Positions 49,000-57,429 of a stretch of DNA of 61,101 nt are shown here, in pieces. Location: the NCBI GenBank assembly GCA_013695145.1, contig JACDBB010000217.1, forward strand, positions 1-61,101, read 5' to 3'. Origin of the DNA: Euzebyales bacterium (GTDB taxonomy: Bacteria; Actinomycetota; Nitriliruptoria; Euzebyales; Egibacteraceae). Numbering within the stretch: the first letter of the stretch is position 1; each line of letters begins with the position of its first letter. The notes below the pieces were generated by a model. That model saw only the letters and a list, made by a program, of their open reading frames with translations. It was not told where the DNA came from and made no database searches. A program made the translations under genes and the position numbers.

Positions 49000-50253
49000 T
49001 CAGGGCGCGCGGCTCGGCAGGGTCTCCCGCATGCGCACCGCGGCCATGCCAGCCAGCACCAGGACCGCGGCGCTCGCACCGAAACCGGCGGGGTAGCCGG
49101 CCAGGTCGGCCAGCAGACCGGACACCAGCGGCCCGACCACGCTGCCGAGGTCGCCCGCGGTGTTGAGCACGCCGATCGCCGCGCCGGTCCGCGCCGGCGG
49201 GGCGATGTCGCCCACGACGGCGGGCGGGGTCACCGACGTGAACCCGGTCGCGAGGCCGTAGGCGCCCATCGCGACGAGGAACAGCGGCACCGTGGTGGCG
49301 AACGCCAGCCCTGCGGCCACGACCCCGAACACGATGAAGGCCGGTACGGTCAACAGCCTCCGGCCCACCGTGTCGGCCAGTCGACCAGCAGGCCACACCA
49401 CCGCGAGCTGGGCCAGCGCCGCGAGCGCGATCGCGTTGCCGACGAGGAACGGCGAGGCGCCCACGACCTCGGCGCCGAACACGGGAACCAGGCTGAACCG
49501 CACGCCGGTCGCGGCCCAGCGGGACGCGGCCATGAGCACCAGCGCGATGACGAAGGTCCGGTCGCCGCACAGCTCGCGGGCGGTTCGCAGCAGCGCTCGC
49601 GCGCCCTCTGGCTTGCCACCGCCACGAGTCGCGGACGGCTCGCCCGTCGCGCCGACGAGCTCCTCCTCCCCCGGCGCTGTCCCTGGCTTCGGCGCTGGCC
49701 GCTCGTGGCGGGGCAGGAACGCGAGCGCCACCAGCCCTGCCAGCGCGCAGAACGCCCCGTACACGACGAACGGCCAGCGCAGCCCCAACGGCTCCGCGAG
49801 GAAGCCGCCGACGCTCGGACCGAACGAGATGCCGAACAGGAACGCGCCCTGGAGCCCGCCGACCGCCCGGCCGCGCTGCTCGGCGGGCACGATGCGGACG
49901 ACGTGCGCCAGCAGGGCGTTGAAGAACAGGGCGCTGCCGAAGCCGCCCGCGCCGCGGTAGGCGAGCAGCTCTCCGTAGCTCGTCGCGGACGCCGTCAGCG
50001 CGCTGGAGACGGCCACGATCAGCGCGCCCCACCCGACCGCGTTGCGCGTGCCGATGCGGTCGGTCAGTCCACCGGTGTACAGGTTCGAGACCAGCCGCAC
50101 CCCCGCGAACACGCTGATCACCAGCGAGACGGCGGTGAGGCTCACCCCGAACGAGCGGGCGAACACCGGCAGGATCGGCACGACCAGACCGAAGCCCAGC
50201 GCCACGACGACCGCCACGACCAGCGCCACGAGGTACGCCGGCTGCCGCAGCAT
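49000..50253 (-). CDS. MFS transporter (multidrug exporter-like)
   Basis: 417 residues, about twelve helices with a basic central loop (RHERPAPKPG...GARALLRTA). Motif A of the major facilitator superfamily is NLYTGGLTDRIGTRNAVGW between helices 2 and 3, and its repeat is PAGRLADTVGRRLLTVP. GFTSVTPPAVVGDIAPPARTGAAIGVLNTAGDLGSVVGPL is typical of drug/H+ antiporters. Substrate unknown. The ATG at 50253 opens on the first helix; an in-frame GTG or ATG further upstream would add an unrelated polar tail. Confidence 0.88.
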   Translation of the reverse strand: MLRQPAYLVALVVAVVVALGFGLVVPILPVFARSFGVSLTAVSLVISVFAGVRLVSNLYTGGLTDRIGTRNAVGWGALIVAVSSALTASATSYGELLAYRGAGGFGSALFFNALLAHVVRIVPAEQRGRAVGGLQGAFLFGISFGPSVGGFLAEPLGLRWPFVVYGAFCALAGLVALAFLPRHERPAPKPGTAPGEEELVGATGEPSATRGGGKPEGARALLRTARELCGDRTFVIALVLMAASRWAATGVRFSLVPVFGAEVVGASPFLVGNAIALAALAQLAVVWPAGRLADTVGRRLLTVPAFIVFGVVAAGLAFATTVPLFLVAMGAYGLATGFTSVTPPAVVGDIAPPARTGAAIGVLNTAGDLGSVVGPLVSGLLADLAGYPAGFGASAAVLVLAGMAAVRMRETLPSRAP

Positions 50254-50343
50254 CCGCTGCTCGCTGGCGATGGAGCCTGGCTGGTCGGCGGGCAAGAAGG
50301 AGCAACCGTTCGGACGCGAAGGACTTCCTGGGCGGGGCGGCCG

Positions 50344-50349
50344 AGTGTA
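50344..50349 (-). promoter_or_regulatory. -10 box TACACT for the MFS gene
   Basis: Would give a 5' UTR of about 85 nt. It lies close to the broken 5' end of the MazF remnant. Confidence 0.35.
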
Positions 50350-50371
50350 GTGGCCACCCCCTCCCGACCGC

Positions 50372-50650
50372 GTAGCCGATCGGCCCGTCTCCGCCGACGC
50401 GTTCAACGCCAGTCACATCGCGACGGTCGTGTGCGTGACCGTGACCCGGAACCTGCGCCTCGCCGAGGCTCCGGGGAACGTGCTGCTCGCACCGAACGGC
50501 AGCGGCCTCGCGGATGAGTCGGTCGCCAACGTGTCGCAGATCGTCACGCTGAACAAGCGGGACTTGAAGGAGCGTCACGGCGCGGTGGCTCCCGCGACGT
50601 TTCAGATGGTCGAGTCCGGGATCCGCCTCGTCCTGGGGCTCGACGCCTAG
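50372..50650 (+). pseudogene. MazF/PemK toxin remnant
   Basis: The frame reads RPVSADAFNASHIATVV, TVTRNLRLAEAPGNVLLAPNG, SVANVSQIVTLNKRDLKER and MVESGIRLVLGLDA, the core and C-terminus of a MazF-type endoribonuclease. The N-terminal strand (usually GEVWWADL...RRPVVVV) and its start codon are missing, and three residues are lost before ADAFN. No MazE gene is adjacent. A downstream GTG at 50429 could in principle start a truncated protein, but it would lack the active-site Arg region. Confidence 0.6.
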
Positions 50651-50686
50651 CCCTACCGCCCAGGCCGGCGGCGTGTCCCCTTGCGG

Positions 50687-51523
50687 CTACTTGAGGAACT
50701 TCGAGGTCGTGTTGTCGGCCAGGATCTTGCCGCCGGTCTGGCAGGTGGCGCAGTAGTTCACGGTGTAGGCGCGGTAGGCGACCTCGCGCACCTGATCGCC
50801 GCACACGGGACAGGCCGCGCCGGTGCGGCCGTGCAGGGCGCCGGGCCGCTCCTTGGAGGCGCTCATGTCGTCCCGGGCGCGCTCGTCCTCCAGGCCATCG
50901 GCAACGGCCCCGCGGATCGCGTCCACCAGCACCGCGGCGCCTTCGGCGCCCAGCGACTTGGTGCCGACGAACGGCGAGAGCCGGGCGCGGTGGCACACCT
51001 CGTTGGCCAGGCGCCTGCCGAGGCCCGCCAGGATGCGCTGATCCCTCAGCAAGCCGTGCAGGCGCATCGAGTGAGCGGCCAGCAGGCCGGCGAGCGCCCC
51101 GGCGTCGAGGGTGTCGGCGTCGGGCCCGAGCCGGTCCAGCGGCGCCTGGGAGAACGGGTCGCCCGCCACGACCCACACGCCCGCCCTGTGCTCGGTCCCC
51201 GCCTCCGACAGCAGCAGCGCCCGCCCGTCGGCCAGCACCCACCTGGCCACGCCGTTGCGGGGCCGCCGCGCCTGCGTGGTGTCCTCACGGAGCCGCCCAC
51301 CCTGCATGAGGTGCACGACGAAGGCAAGGTCACCGAAGGCCAGCAGCAGGTGCTTGCCACGATGGCTGACACGGTCGAGGGTGTGCGCGACCGCGGACTC
51401 CGGTGGCGGGTCGAAGGTCTTGAGCGCCGTGAAGGACAGGGGGACGAAGCGCTCCAAGGTCGTGCCCGCATAGCGGGCGTCGAGGCGCTCGGCGTGCGCG
51501 GCGACCTCGGGCAGCTCGGGCAT
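50687..51523 (-). CDS. Fpg/Nei-family DNA glycosylase
   Basis: 278-residue bifunctional glycosylase/AP lyase. Catalytic N-terminal PELPEV (Pro2 and Glu3 after Met removal), Lys in SHRGKHLLL, H2TH region HSMRLHGLLRDQRILAGLGRRLANEVCHRA, and a zinc finger CPVCG...NYCATCQ. The residue after the finger is TGGKIL rather than the usual Arg-containing loop, closer to plant/actinobacterial Nei-like proteins than to MutM. Divergent from greA. Confidence 0.9.
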   Translation of the reverse strand: MPELPEVAAHAERLDARYAGTTLERFVPLSFTALKTFDPPPESAVAHTLDRVSHRGKHLLLAFGDLAFVVHLMQGGRLREDTTQARRPRNGVARWVLADGRALLLSEAGTEHRAGVWVVAGDPFSQAPLDRLGPDADTLDAGALAGLLAAHSMRLHGLLRDQRILAGLGRRLANEVCHRARLSPFVGTKSLGAEGAAVLVDAIRGAVADGLEDERARDDMSASKERPGALHGRTGAACPVCGDQVREVAYRAYTVNYCATCQTGGKILADNTTSKFLK

Positions 51524-51564
51524 GGCCCTATGCTCGCCATGCGGCGGGCGCCCGGCAACCCACC

Positions 51565-51570
51565 TATCAT
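51565..51570 (+). promoter_or_regulatory. -10 box TATCAT of greA
   Basis: Gives a 5' UTR of about 33 nt containing GAAGGAA ahead of the GTG. Confidence 0.45.
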
Positions 51571-51609
51571 CGGCCGGAATCGAACGGCGACCCACGAAGG
51601 AACCACGCG

Positions 51610-52083
51610 GTGAGCGACCAGATCTGGCTGTCCCAGGCTGCGTACGACCGGTTGAGCGCGGAGCTCCATGAGCTCACGACCGTCGGGCGCGAGCAGGCTT
51701 CGAAGGCCATCGAGGTCGCGCGGGCCCATGGGGACCTGACCGAGAACGCCGAGTACGACTCGGCGAAGGAGGAGCAGGGCAAGATGGAGGGTCGCATCCG
51801 CCAGCTGCAGGAGATGCTGCGCGTCGCCAAGGTGGGCGAGGCGCCGTCCGGCGACGCGGTGGCGGCGGGCATGGTGATCACGACGGTCGATGACGACGGC
51901 GACGAGAGCACGTTCCTGCTGGGGTCGCGGGAGGACCGCGTCGAAGGCATCGGCGTGGTGAGCGCGCAGTCGCCGCTTGGCAAGGCGCTGCTGGGGCGCA
52001 AGATCGGCGACGAGGTCTCCTACCACGCCCCGGCGGGGACGTTCACAGTCACGATCACCCACGCGAAACCGCTGGCCTCCTGA
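51610..52083 (+). CDS. greA: transcription elongation factor GreA
   Basis: 157 residues. N-terminal antiparallel coiled coil with the acidic tip (AHGDLTENAEYDSAKEEQGKMEGRIRQL) that reaches into the RNA polymerase channel to stimulate cleavage of backtracked RNA, then the FKBP-like globular domain (SPLGKALLGRKIGDEVSYHAPAG). Starts with GTG. Confidence 0.95.
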   Translation: MSDQIWLSQAAYDRLSAELHELTTVGREQASKAIEVARAHGDLTENAEYDSAKEEQGKMEGRIRQLQEMLRVAKVGEAPSGDAVAAGMVITTVDDDGDESTFLLGSREDRVEGIGVVSAQSPLGKALLGRKIGDEVSYHAPAGTFTVTITHAKPLAS

Positions 52084-52104
52084 TGCGGGCCGGCTCGGGC
52101 CCGA

Positions 52105-53394
52105 TCATCGTGGCGCCTGGGTGAGCGGTGCTGCGGGCTCGACGGCGTCACGCACGACCGGACACGACATGCACCGCGGCCCACCGCGACCGCGTGGGAG
52201 CTCGAAGCTCTCGATCTCGAGGACCTCGATGCCGGCCTCGCTCAGGCGCCGGTTGGTGTCCACGTTGCGCTCGTAGGCGACGACGACGCCGGGTCGCAGC
52301 GCCAGGGTGTTGTTGCCGTCGTCCCACTGCTCGCGGTCGGACGCCACCTCGTCCTCCCCGGTGCCGACCACGCGGAGGTGGTCGACCCCGAGCCCGTCGG
52401 CCAGCGCACGGACCAGGTCGGGCTGCTCCGTGACCCGCATGCGGGCGCCAGCCCTCGCCGGCGTCGCCGGCCGGTCGCCGGGCTCGATGCGGTAGGCGGT
52501 GCACAGCTGCGGCACGCGAGGCCACAGCACCATTGCGTCAGCGTCCACCACGGTCATGACCGTGTCGAGGTGCATCGTCTGGCGCGCCTTGGGAAGGTCG
52601 ATGGCAAGCACCCACGCGCAGGCGCCCGCGGCGAACAGCTCCGCCGCCAGGTTCTCCACGGCGATCGGATGCGTGCGCTCGGAGAGGCCGACAGCGACGC
52701 ACTCGGGGCTCAGGACCAGCACGTCACCGCCCTCGACGGTCGCGGGCGCGTAGTCGCGGTCGTCCCCGCCGTACCAGGTCGGGGCGCGGGCGGCGAAGTC
52801 GGGATGGTGCGTGTAGACGGTCTGCCACAGGCGCCGCTCGGCCTGGCGGGCGGTCTTGTGCATCGGGGACAGGATCACCCCGCCGCCCACCCACGCGGAC
52901 GGGTCACGGGTGAAGACCATGTTGGGCAACGGCGGCAGGAGGAAGGCCGCGGACCCCAGCACCCCTCCGACGAACCCGTCGCCAGCGCCGGGGACCTCGG
53001 CCACGGTCAGTCCACCGGTCAGATGGGTGACCAGCTCTGACACCGGCAGGTCGACGAGGTGCCCGCGCACCCGGTCGACCAGCTCCGACCCGCAGGTGTC
53101 GGCGGTGGCGATCCCGTCGATCAGTTCGCGTCGCACCTCCTCGTCCGCGAGCGCGGACCGCAGGAGATCAGCGAAGCGCCTGACGTGCACGCCCTCGGCC
53201 TCGAGCGTGGCGGCGAAGCCGTCGTGCTCCTCCTGCGCCTTGCCGACCCACACGAGCTCGTCGAACAGCAGTCCGTCCTTGTTGGCGGGGGTGAGGCGCC
53301 GCAGCTCCAGGCCGGGGCGGTGCACGACGACCTCGCGCAGCCGGCCGATCTCGGAGGTGACGCGCGGGCGCAGCGGGGCGCGGTCGGGGCTCAT
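52105..53394 (-). CDS. arcA: arginine deiminase
   Basis: 429 residues; hydrolyses arginine to citrulline and ammonia. EIGRLREVVVHRPGLELRRLTP opens the family; NMVFTRDPSAWVGGGVIL, EGGDVLVL, HLDTVMTVVDADAMV and the catalytic Cys in PRCMSCPVVRD near the C-terminus are present. No arcB, arcC or antiporter is adjacent, so it may serve nitrogen use or pH rather than the full energy-yielding pathway. ATG at 53394 lies 9 nt after TAGTCT. Converges on greA. Confidence 0.95.
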   Translation of the reverse strand: MSPDRAPLRPRVTSEIGRLREVVVHRPGLELRRLTPANKDGLLFDELVWVGKAQEEHDGFAATLEAEGVHVRRFADLLRSALADEEVRRELIDGIATADTCGSELVDRVRGHLVDLPVSELVTHLTGGLTVAEVPGAGDGFVGGVLGSAAFLLPPLPNMVFTRDPSAWVGGGVILSPMHKTARQAERRLWQTVYTHHPDFAARAPTWYGGDDRDYAPATVEGGDVLVLSPECVAVGLSERTHPIAVENLAAELFAAGACAWVLAIDLPKARQTMHLDTVMTVVDADAMVLWPRVPQLCTAYRIEPGDRPATPARAGARMRVTEQPDLVRALADGLGVDHLRVVGTGEDEVASDREQWDDGNNTLALRPGVVVAYERNVDTNRRLSEAGIEVLEIESFELPRGRGGPRCMSCPVVRDAVEPAAPLTQAPR

Positions 53395-53403
53395 ACGCGC
53401 GAC

Positions 53404-53409
53404 AGACTA
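53404..53409 (-). promoter_or_regulatory. -10 box TAGTCT of arcA
   Basis: Ends 9 nt before the ATG; nearly leaderless. Confidence 0.4.
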
Positions 53410-53501
53410 CCGGGGCGGACCTGGAGCGCTGCCGTCAGCGGAACACCGGCGTAAGGTCGCACCGACGGCCGACCCCCGACCCCGCAGGAGCCCGGTCAGC
53501 G

Positions 53502-54353
53502 ATGCCCATCCTCCGCACCCGCGCCAAGGTCATGGAGCCACTGGCCTGGGCGTTCCCGCCCGAGGCGCTCGACGACCACCAGCTGCGTCACCTGCCGGCG
53601 GAGCAGTCGGTGCCGGCCTCGGCGCAGCGCCCGCCGCTGCTGTTCGTGCACGGCTTGGGTCACGGCAACTGGGTGTTCGACGAGCACTGGCTGCCCGCCG
53701 CGGCAGCGCAGGGGTTCGACGCCTACGCGGTGAGCCTGCGCGGGCATCCGGGCGCCCCGTCCGCCGCCGAGCGACCGACGTTACGCGACTACACCCACGA
53801 CGTGCTGCAGGCGATCGCCGCGCTGCCCGCCCCTCCCGTCCTGATCGGTCACTCGATGGGGGCGTTGGTGGTGCAGCGCGTCCTCGAGCGCTACCCGGCC
53901 CGCGGCGCCGCGCTGGTCACGCCGCTGGGCGACCGGCACGGGTTCGGCGTGGCGGCCCGGCTCGCGCGCCGCGCGCCGGCGCAGCTGGCCCGCGCGCTGG
54001 TGGGGTTGCCGCTGCGGTTCGAGGCGCGGCACCTGTTCGCTGGTCTGGACGCGCACGAGGCGGACCGGCACATCCGGCGCCAGGTGCGCGACTCATCCGT
54101 TTCGCAATACCAGACGGTGCTGCCACGACGTCGTCACACCGCCCGCTGCCCGGTGCTGGTCCTCGGGGCAGCCGACGACGCGCTGGTCCCGCCGGCGGAC
54201 ATCGTGCGCACCGCGCGCCGCTACGGCTCGACCGCCAGGTTCCTCGCGGGGGGCCATGCGCTTATGCTGGACCGCGACTGGTCACGGCCGCTGCAGGTGC
54301 TGCTGGACTGGGTCGACGCGATCCCTGACCCGCCGCGCCCTGCGGTTCGCTAG
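53502..54353 (+). CDS. alpha/beta hydrolase
   Basis: 283 residues. Oxyanion motif LLFVHGLGHGNWVF, nucleophile GHSMGALV, catalytic Asp in LVLGAADDALVPP and His in GGHALMLDRDW. A lid of about 60 residues lies between. Substrate unknown (esterase or lipase range). ATG at 53502 after AGGAG-containing DNA. Confidence 0.87.
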   Translation: MPILRTRAKVMEPLAWAFPPEALDDHQLRHLPAEQSVPASAQRPPLLFVHGLGHGNWVFDEHWLPAAAAQGFDAYAVSLRGHPGAPSAAERPTLRDYTHDVLQAIAALPAPPVLIGHSMGALVVQRVLERYPARGAALVTPLGDRHGFGVAARLARRAPAQLARALVGLPLRFEARHLFAGLDAHEADRHIRRQVRDSSVSQYQTVLPRRRHTARCPVLVLGAADDALVPPADIVRTARRYGSTARFLAGGHALMLDRDWSRPLQVLLDWVDAIPDPPRPAVR

Positions 54354-54370
54354 CCTCCCGACATCTGATC

Positions 54371-54390
54371 GCCAACGCTGCGCGTTGGCC
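54371..54390 (+). repeat. GGCCATCGC hairpin repeat, copy 4 (variant arms)
   Basis: GCCAACGC-TG-CGCGTTGGCC: both arms changed together relative to the other copies (AACGC/GCGTT for ATCGC/GCGAT), which keeps the hairpin. It lies between the hydrolase stop and the NfeD-like gene. Confidence 0.6.
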
Positions 54391-54414
54391 ACGACCGAGA
54401 GGAGGCGGCGGGGC

Positions 54415-54927
54415 ATGACGGCATTCCTGGTCATCGGGGCTGTCGGGCTGACCGTCGTGGTCGCTTCTCTGGTGCTCGGCGACCTGCTCGACGGGATGTT
54501 CGAGGCCTTCGACGTCGACACCGGCAGCGGGATCTTCTCCGCGCCGGTGCTGGGCTCGTTCCTCGCCGCGTTCGGGTTCGGCGCCTCGCTGATCATGTAC
54601 GCCACCGGGGTCGGCGCGGGGGTCGGCGCCCTCGGCGGCCTGGGCAGCGGGATCGTGATCGGCGGGGCCGCACTGGTGCTGACCCGGGGCCTCATGAACA
54701 TGCCGACCGACGCCTCCATGGATACCGCGGACCTCGTCGGCAAGACCGGCACCGTCGTCACCCGCATCCCCGATGGCGGTCTCGGAGAAGTGGTGATCCG
54801 CCACCTCGGCCAGCTGCACAAGTCCTACGCCCGCTCAGGCGCGCCCGTCGCCGCCGGGTCGGAAGTCGTCGTCACCGCGGTCCTGTCCACGTCCGCGGTC
54901 ATGGTCAAGCCAGCGGACGCCAGTTAG
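54415..54927 (+). CDS. NfeD-like membrane protein
   Basis: 170 residues. Three or four hydrophobic segments (FLVIGAVGLTVVVASLVLG, SAPVLGSFLAAFGFGASLIMYATGVGAGV, SGIVIGGAALVL) and a C-terminal OB-fold domain (DLVGKTGTVVTRIPDGGLGEVVIR...SEVVVTAVLSTSAVMV). This is the NfeD layout of proteins that accompany flotillins (YuaF with YuaG in Bacillus). It precedes the flotillin gene by 25 nt. Confidence 0.82.
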   Translation: MTAFLVIGAVGLTVVVASLVLGDLLDGMFEAFDVDTGSGIFSAPVLGSFLAAFGFGASLIMYATGVGAGVGALGGLGSGIVIGGAALVLTRGLMNMPTDASMDTADLVGKTGTVVTRIPDGGLGEVVIRHLGQLHKSYARSGAPVAAGSEVVVTAVLSTSAVMVKPADAS

Positions 54928-54952
54928 GCGCCGCGCCACCAGGGGGAATCTC

Positions 54953-56566
54953 GTGCTCGATTTCGTGTTCAGCTCGCCGCTCGTCACCGGGATCGTCGGC
55001 GCCGTCACGCTGCTCATCCTCGTCGGCTACCTGATCGTCCGGCGGATCCGGGTCGCGGGTCCCAACGAGGCCTACATCATCACCGGCCGCCGCGGGCAGC
55101 CGGTCAAGAACCCGGAGACGGGCCAGATCTCCACCGACATGTCCGGCCAGAAGGTGGTCATGGGCGCGTCGGTGTTCGTGCTGCCGTTCGTCCAGAAGCT
55201 GCACATCATGGACCTGTCCAGCCGGCGGATCTCGGTCGGCATCCGCGGGGCGGTCAGCGCCCAGGGCATCAAGTGCGACCTCGAGGGCGTCGCGATCGTC
55301 AAGGTCGGTGGCAACGTCGACGCGATCAGGGCCGCCGCGCAGCGGTTCCTCAACCAGCAGGCGGGCATCGAGCAGTTCACGCAGGAGGTGCTGGCCGGGT
55401 CCCTGCGGTCGATCGTCGGTCGCCTCACGGTCGACGAGATCATCAAGGACCGCGCGGCGTTCGCCTCCGCCGTGGCCGAGGAGGCCGAGACCTCGCTGAC
55501 CAACCAGGGCCTGGCCCTGGACACCTTCCAACTGCAGGACATCCAGGCCGAGGGCACCTACCTCGCCGACCTCGGCCGGCCGGAGGCCGCGCGCGTCGAG
55601 AAGGAGGCGGCGATCGCCGAGGCCAAGGCGCTGCAGGCGTCCGAGCAGGAGCGCCTGCTCGCCGAGGAGCAGGTGGCGATCTCCCAGCGGACCCTGGCCC
55701 TCAAGCAGGCCGAGATCAAGTCGGAGACGGACGCCGCCGACGCGCAGGCCGCGGCCGCCGGTCCGCTCGCCCAGGCGGACCGTGACCAGCAGGTCATCGC
55801 CGAGCAGGAGAAGGTCGCCGAGCGCGCCGCGGCGCTCAAGGACCGGGAGCTCGACACGCAGGTCCGCAAGCCGGCCGACGCCGAGCGCTACCGCGTCGAG
55901 CAGGAGGCCGAGGGCCGCAAGAACGCCGCGGTCTTCAACGCCGACGCCGAGCGCCAGCGTGTCATCGCCGAGGCCCAGGCCCGCGCGGAGGAGGCCACGC
56001 TGTCGGGCAACGCGGAGAAGGCTCGCCGCACCGCGCTGGCCGACGCGGAGCAGATCGAGGGCGAGCGCCGCGGCGCCGCCCAGCGTGCCGAGCGCGAGGC
56101 GATCGCCCTCGCCGTCGAGCGAGAGGGCGAGGCGGAAGCCGCCGCGATCCTCGCCAAGGGCCAGGCCGAGGCCGAGGCGCGCGAGAAGAACGCCGAGGCG
56201 TTCAAGCTGTACGGCGAGGCCGCGGTCCTCGACATCATGGCCAGCGTGCTCCCGGAGCTCGTGCGCGCCGCCGCCGAGCCGATCTCGGCGATCGACAGGA
56301 TGACGGTGATCTCGACGGACGGGGCGTCGCACTTGACCCGCAACGTGGCCACCAACCTCGAGCAGGGCCTGCAGGTCGCCTCGGACCTCACGGGGGTGGA
56401 CCTGCGGGGGCTGCTCGGCCGGCTGGGATCGGGGCTCGCGGGCGCTGACGGCGGCGACGAGCCCTCGGATTCCGGCAGCGGCACCGCCTCGATCCCGGCG
56501 CCGCCGCCTGCCGGCCGTGACGGCGGACCCGCGCGTGAGACCGGCCGCGCGGATCGCGGCGGATGA
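54953..56566 (+). CDS. flotillin-like SPFH protein
   Basis: 537 residues. A membrane anchor (VTGIVGAVTLLILVGYLIV), the SPFH/Band-7 domain (about 30-200: VAGPNEAYIITGRRG...FVLPFVQKLHIMDLSSRRI), a long Ala/Glu-rich coiled coil with EA repeats (about 205-430), and a hydrophobic-then-polar tail ending in a disordered Pro/Gly/Asp segment. Flotillins scaffold ordered membrane domains. GTG at 54953 follows GGGGG. Stop overlaps the DUF2993 start, so the three genes form one operon. Confidence 0.92.
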   Translation: MLDFVFSSPLVTGIVGAVTLLILVGYLIVRRIRVAGPNEAYIITGRRGQPVKNPETGQISTDMSGQKVVMGASVFVLPFVQKLHIMDLSSRRISVGIRGAVSAQGIKCDLEGVAIVKVGGNVDAIRAAAQRFLNQQAGIEQFTQEVLAGSLRSIVGRLTVDEIIKDRAAFASAVAEEAETSLTNQGLALDTFQLQDIQAEGTYLADLGRPEAARVEKEAAIAEAKALQASEQERLLAEEQVAISQRTLALKQAEIKSETDAADAQAAAAGPLAQADRDQQVIAEQEKVAERAAALKDRELDTQVRKPADAERYRVEQEAEGRKNAAVFNADAERQRVIAEAQARAEEATLSGNAEKARRTALADAEQIEGERRGAAQRAEREAIALAVEREGEAEAAAILAKGQAEAEAREKNAEAFKLYGEAAVLDIMASVLPELVRAAAEPISAIDRMTVISTDGASHLTRNVATNLEQGLQVASDLTGVDLRGLLGRLGSGLAGADGGDEPSDSGSGTASIPAPPPAGRDGGPARETGRADRGG

Positions 56567-57342
56567 CCGACGCCGAGCGGCCGATCCCGCCGCGCGACGA
56601 CACCCAGGAGCTGCCGTTGCCGCCGCGGGTGGACCAGCGGGAGCAGCCGCCGGTGCCGCCGGAGGACCCCGTCCCGGCGGTCGCCGCGCCGCCACCCTCA
56701 CGCGCGGGCAGGGCGGCCGGCGTCGCCCTGGCCGTGCTGGGGCTGCTGGTGACCGGGGTGCTGGTCGCCAACGCGGTGATCACCTCGCAGGCGGAGCAGC
56801 GCGCAGCCGAGCGCATCGCCAGGGAAGTCGGCGCCTCCGCGACCGTGTCGGTCTCCCACTGGCCGGCCGGTCTGCGCCTGCTCGCGGGCGCGCCGGTCGA
56901 CGCGACCGTCGTCGCCACGGATGTGCCGCTCGAGGGCTCGGCCGCCGCGGTCGACCGGTTGGAGCTTGAGCTGGTCGGTGCGACGCTGCCGTCCGATGAT
57001 GCGGGTGCGCTGCGCGTGGAGTCCGCGACCTTCGTGGCCGAACTCGACACGGACGCGGTCCGGCAGCTGATGGGCGTGATCGGCCGCATCCCGCTGACCG
57101 ACATCGAGCTGCGCAACGGCGTGGTCCGCCTTTCGGCCGTCGGGTTCCCGCTCGTCGACGCGACGGCTGCGGTGGAGGGCGACCGGGTCGTGTTCCGCCC
57201 GGCGGCGCCGCTTGGCGCGCTCATCACCGTCGGCGTCGAGATCGGAGACCTGCCCTTCGGGTTCGAGCCCGAGGAGGTCGAGGTCCGCGACGACGTCCTC
57301 CGCCTGCGCGGCTCGGCCTCAGACCTCGAGCTCCGCGGCTGA
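56563..57342 (+). CDS. DUF2993 (LmeA-like) lipid-binding protein
   Basis: 259 residues. A Pro-rich N-terminal 45 residues, one helix (GVALAVLGLLVTGVLVANAVI), then the DUF2993 domain (ISxAxRIAREVGASATVSVSHWPAGLRLLAGA-like pattern, ending FGFEPEEVEVRDDVLRLRGSASDLELRG). Members such as LmeA bind phospholipid in the periplasm and act in lipoglycan growth. ATG overlaps the flotillin stop (ATGA). A partial second copy of its last 28 codons lies 650 bp away. Confidence 0.87.
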   Translation: MTDAERPIPPRDDTQELPLPPRVDQREQPPVPPEDPVPAVAAPPPSRAGRAAGVALAVLGLLVTGVLVANAVITSQAEQRAAERIAREVGASATVSVSHWPAGLRLLAGAPVDATVVATDVPLEGSAAAVDRLELELVGATLPSDDAGALRVESATFVAELDTDAVRQLMGVIGRIPLTDIELRNGVVRLSAVGFPLVDATAAVEGDRVVFRPAAPLGALITVGVEIGDLPFGFEPEEVEVRDDVLRLRGSASDLELRG

Positions 57343-57362
57343 CCCGACGCATGCCTGCGGAG

Positions 57363-57407
57363 GCGATTCTCACAATCGTGGTTGTGGCCATCGCGCAGCG
57401 ATGGCAA
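57363..57407 (-). repeat. GGCCATCGC hairpin repeat, copy 5 (inverse of copy 1)
   Basis: On the minus strand the hairpin is followed by ACAACCACGATTGTGAGAATCGCC, matching copy 1 with a few changes. It separates the DUF2993 gene from the coiled-coil gene. Confidence 0.7.
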
Positions 57408-57429
57408 CAAGATGCTGACGTCCATTGTC

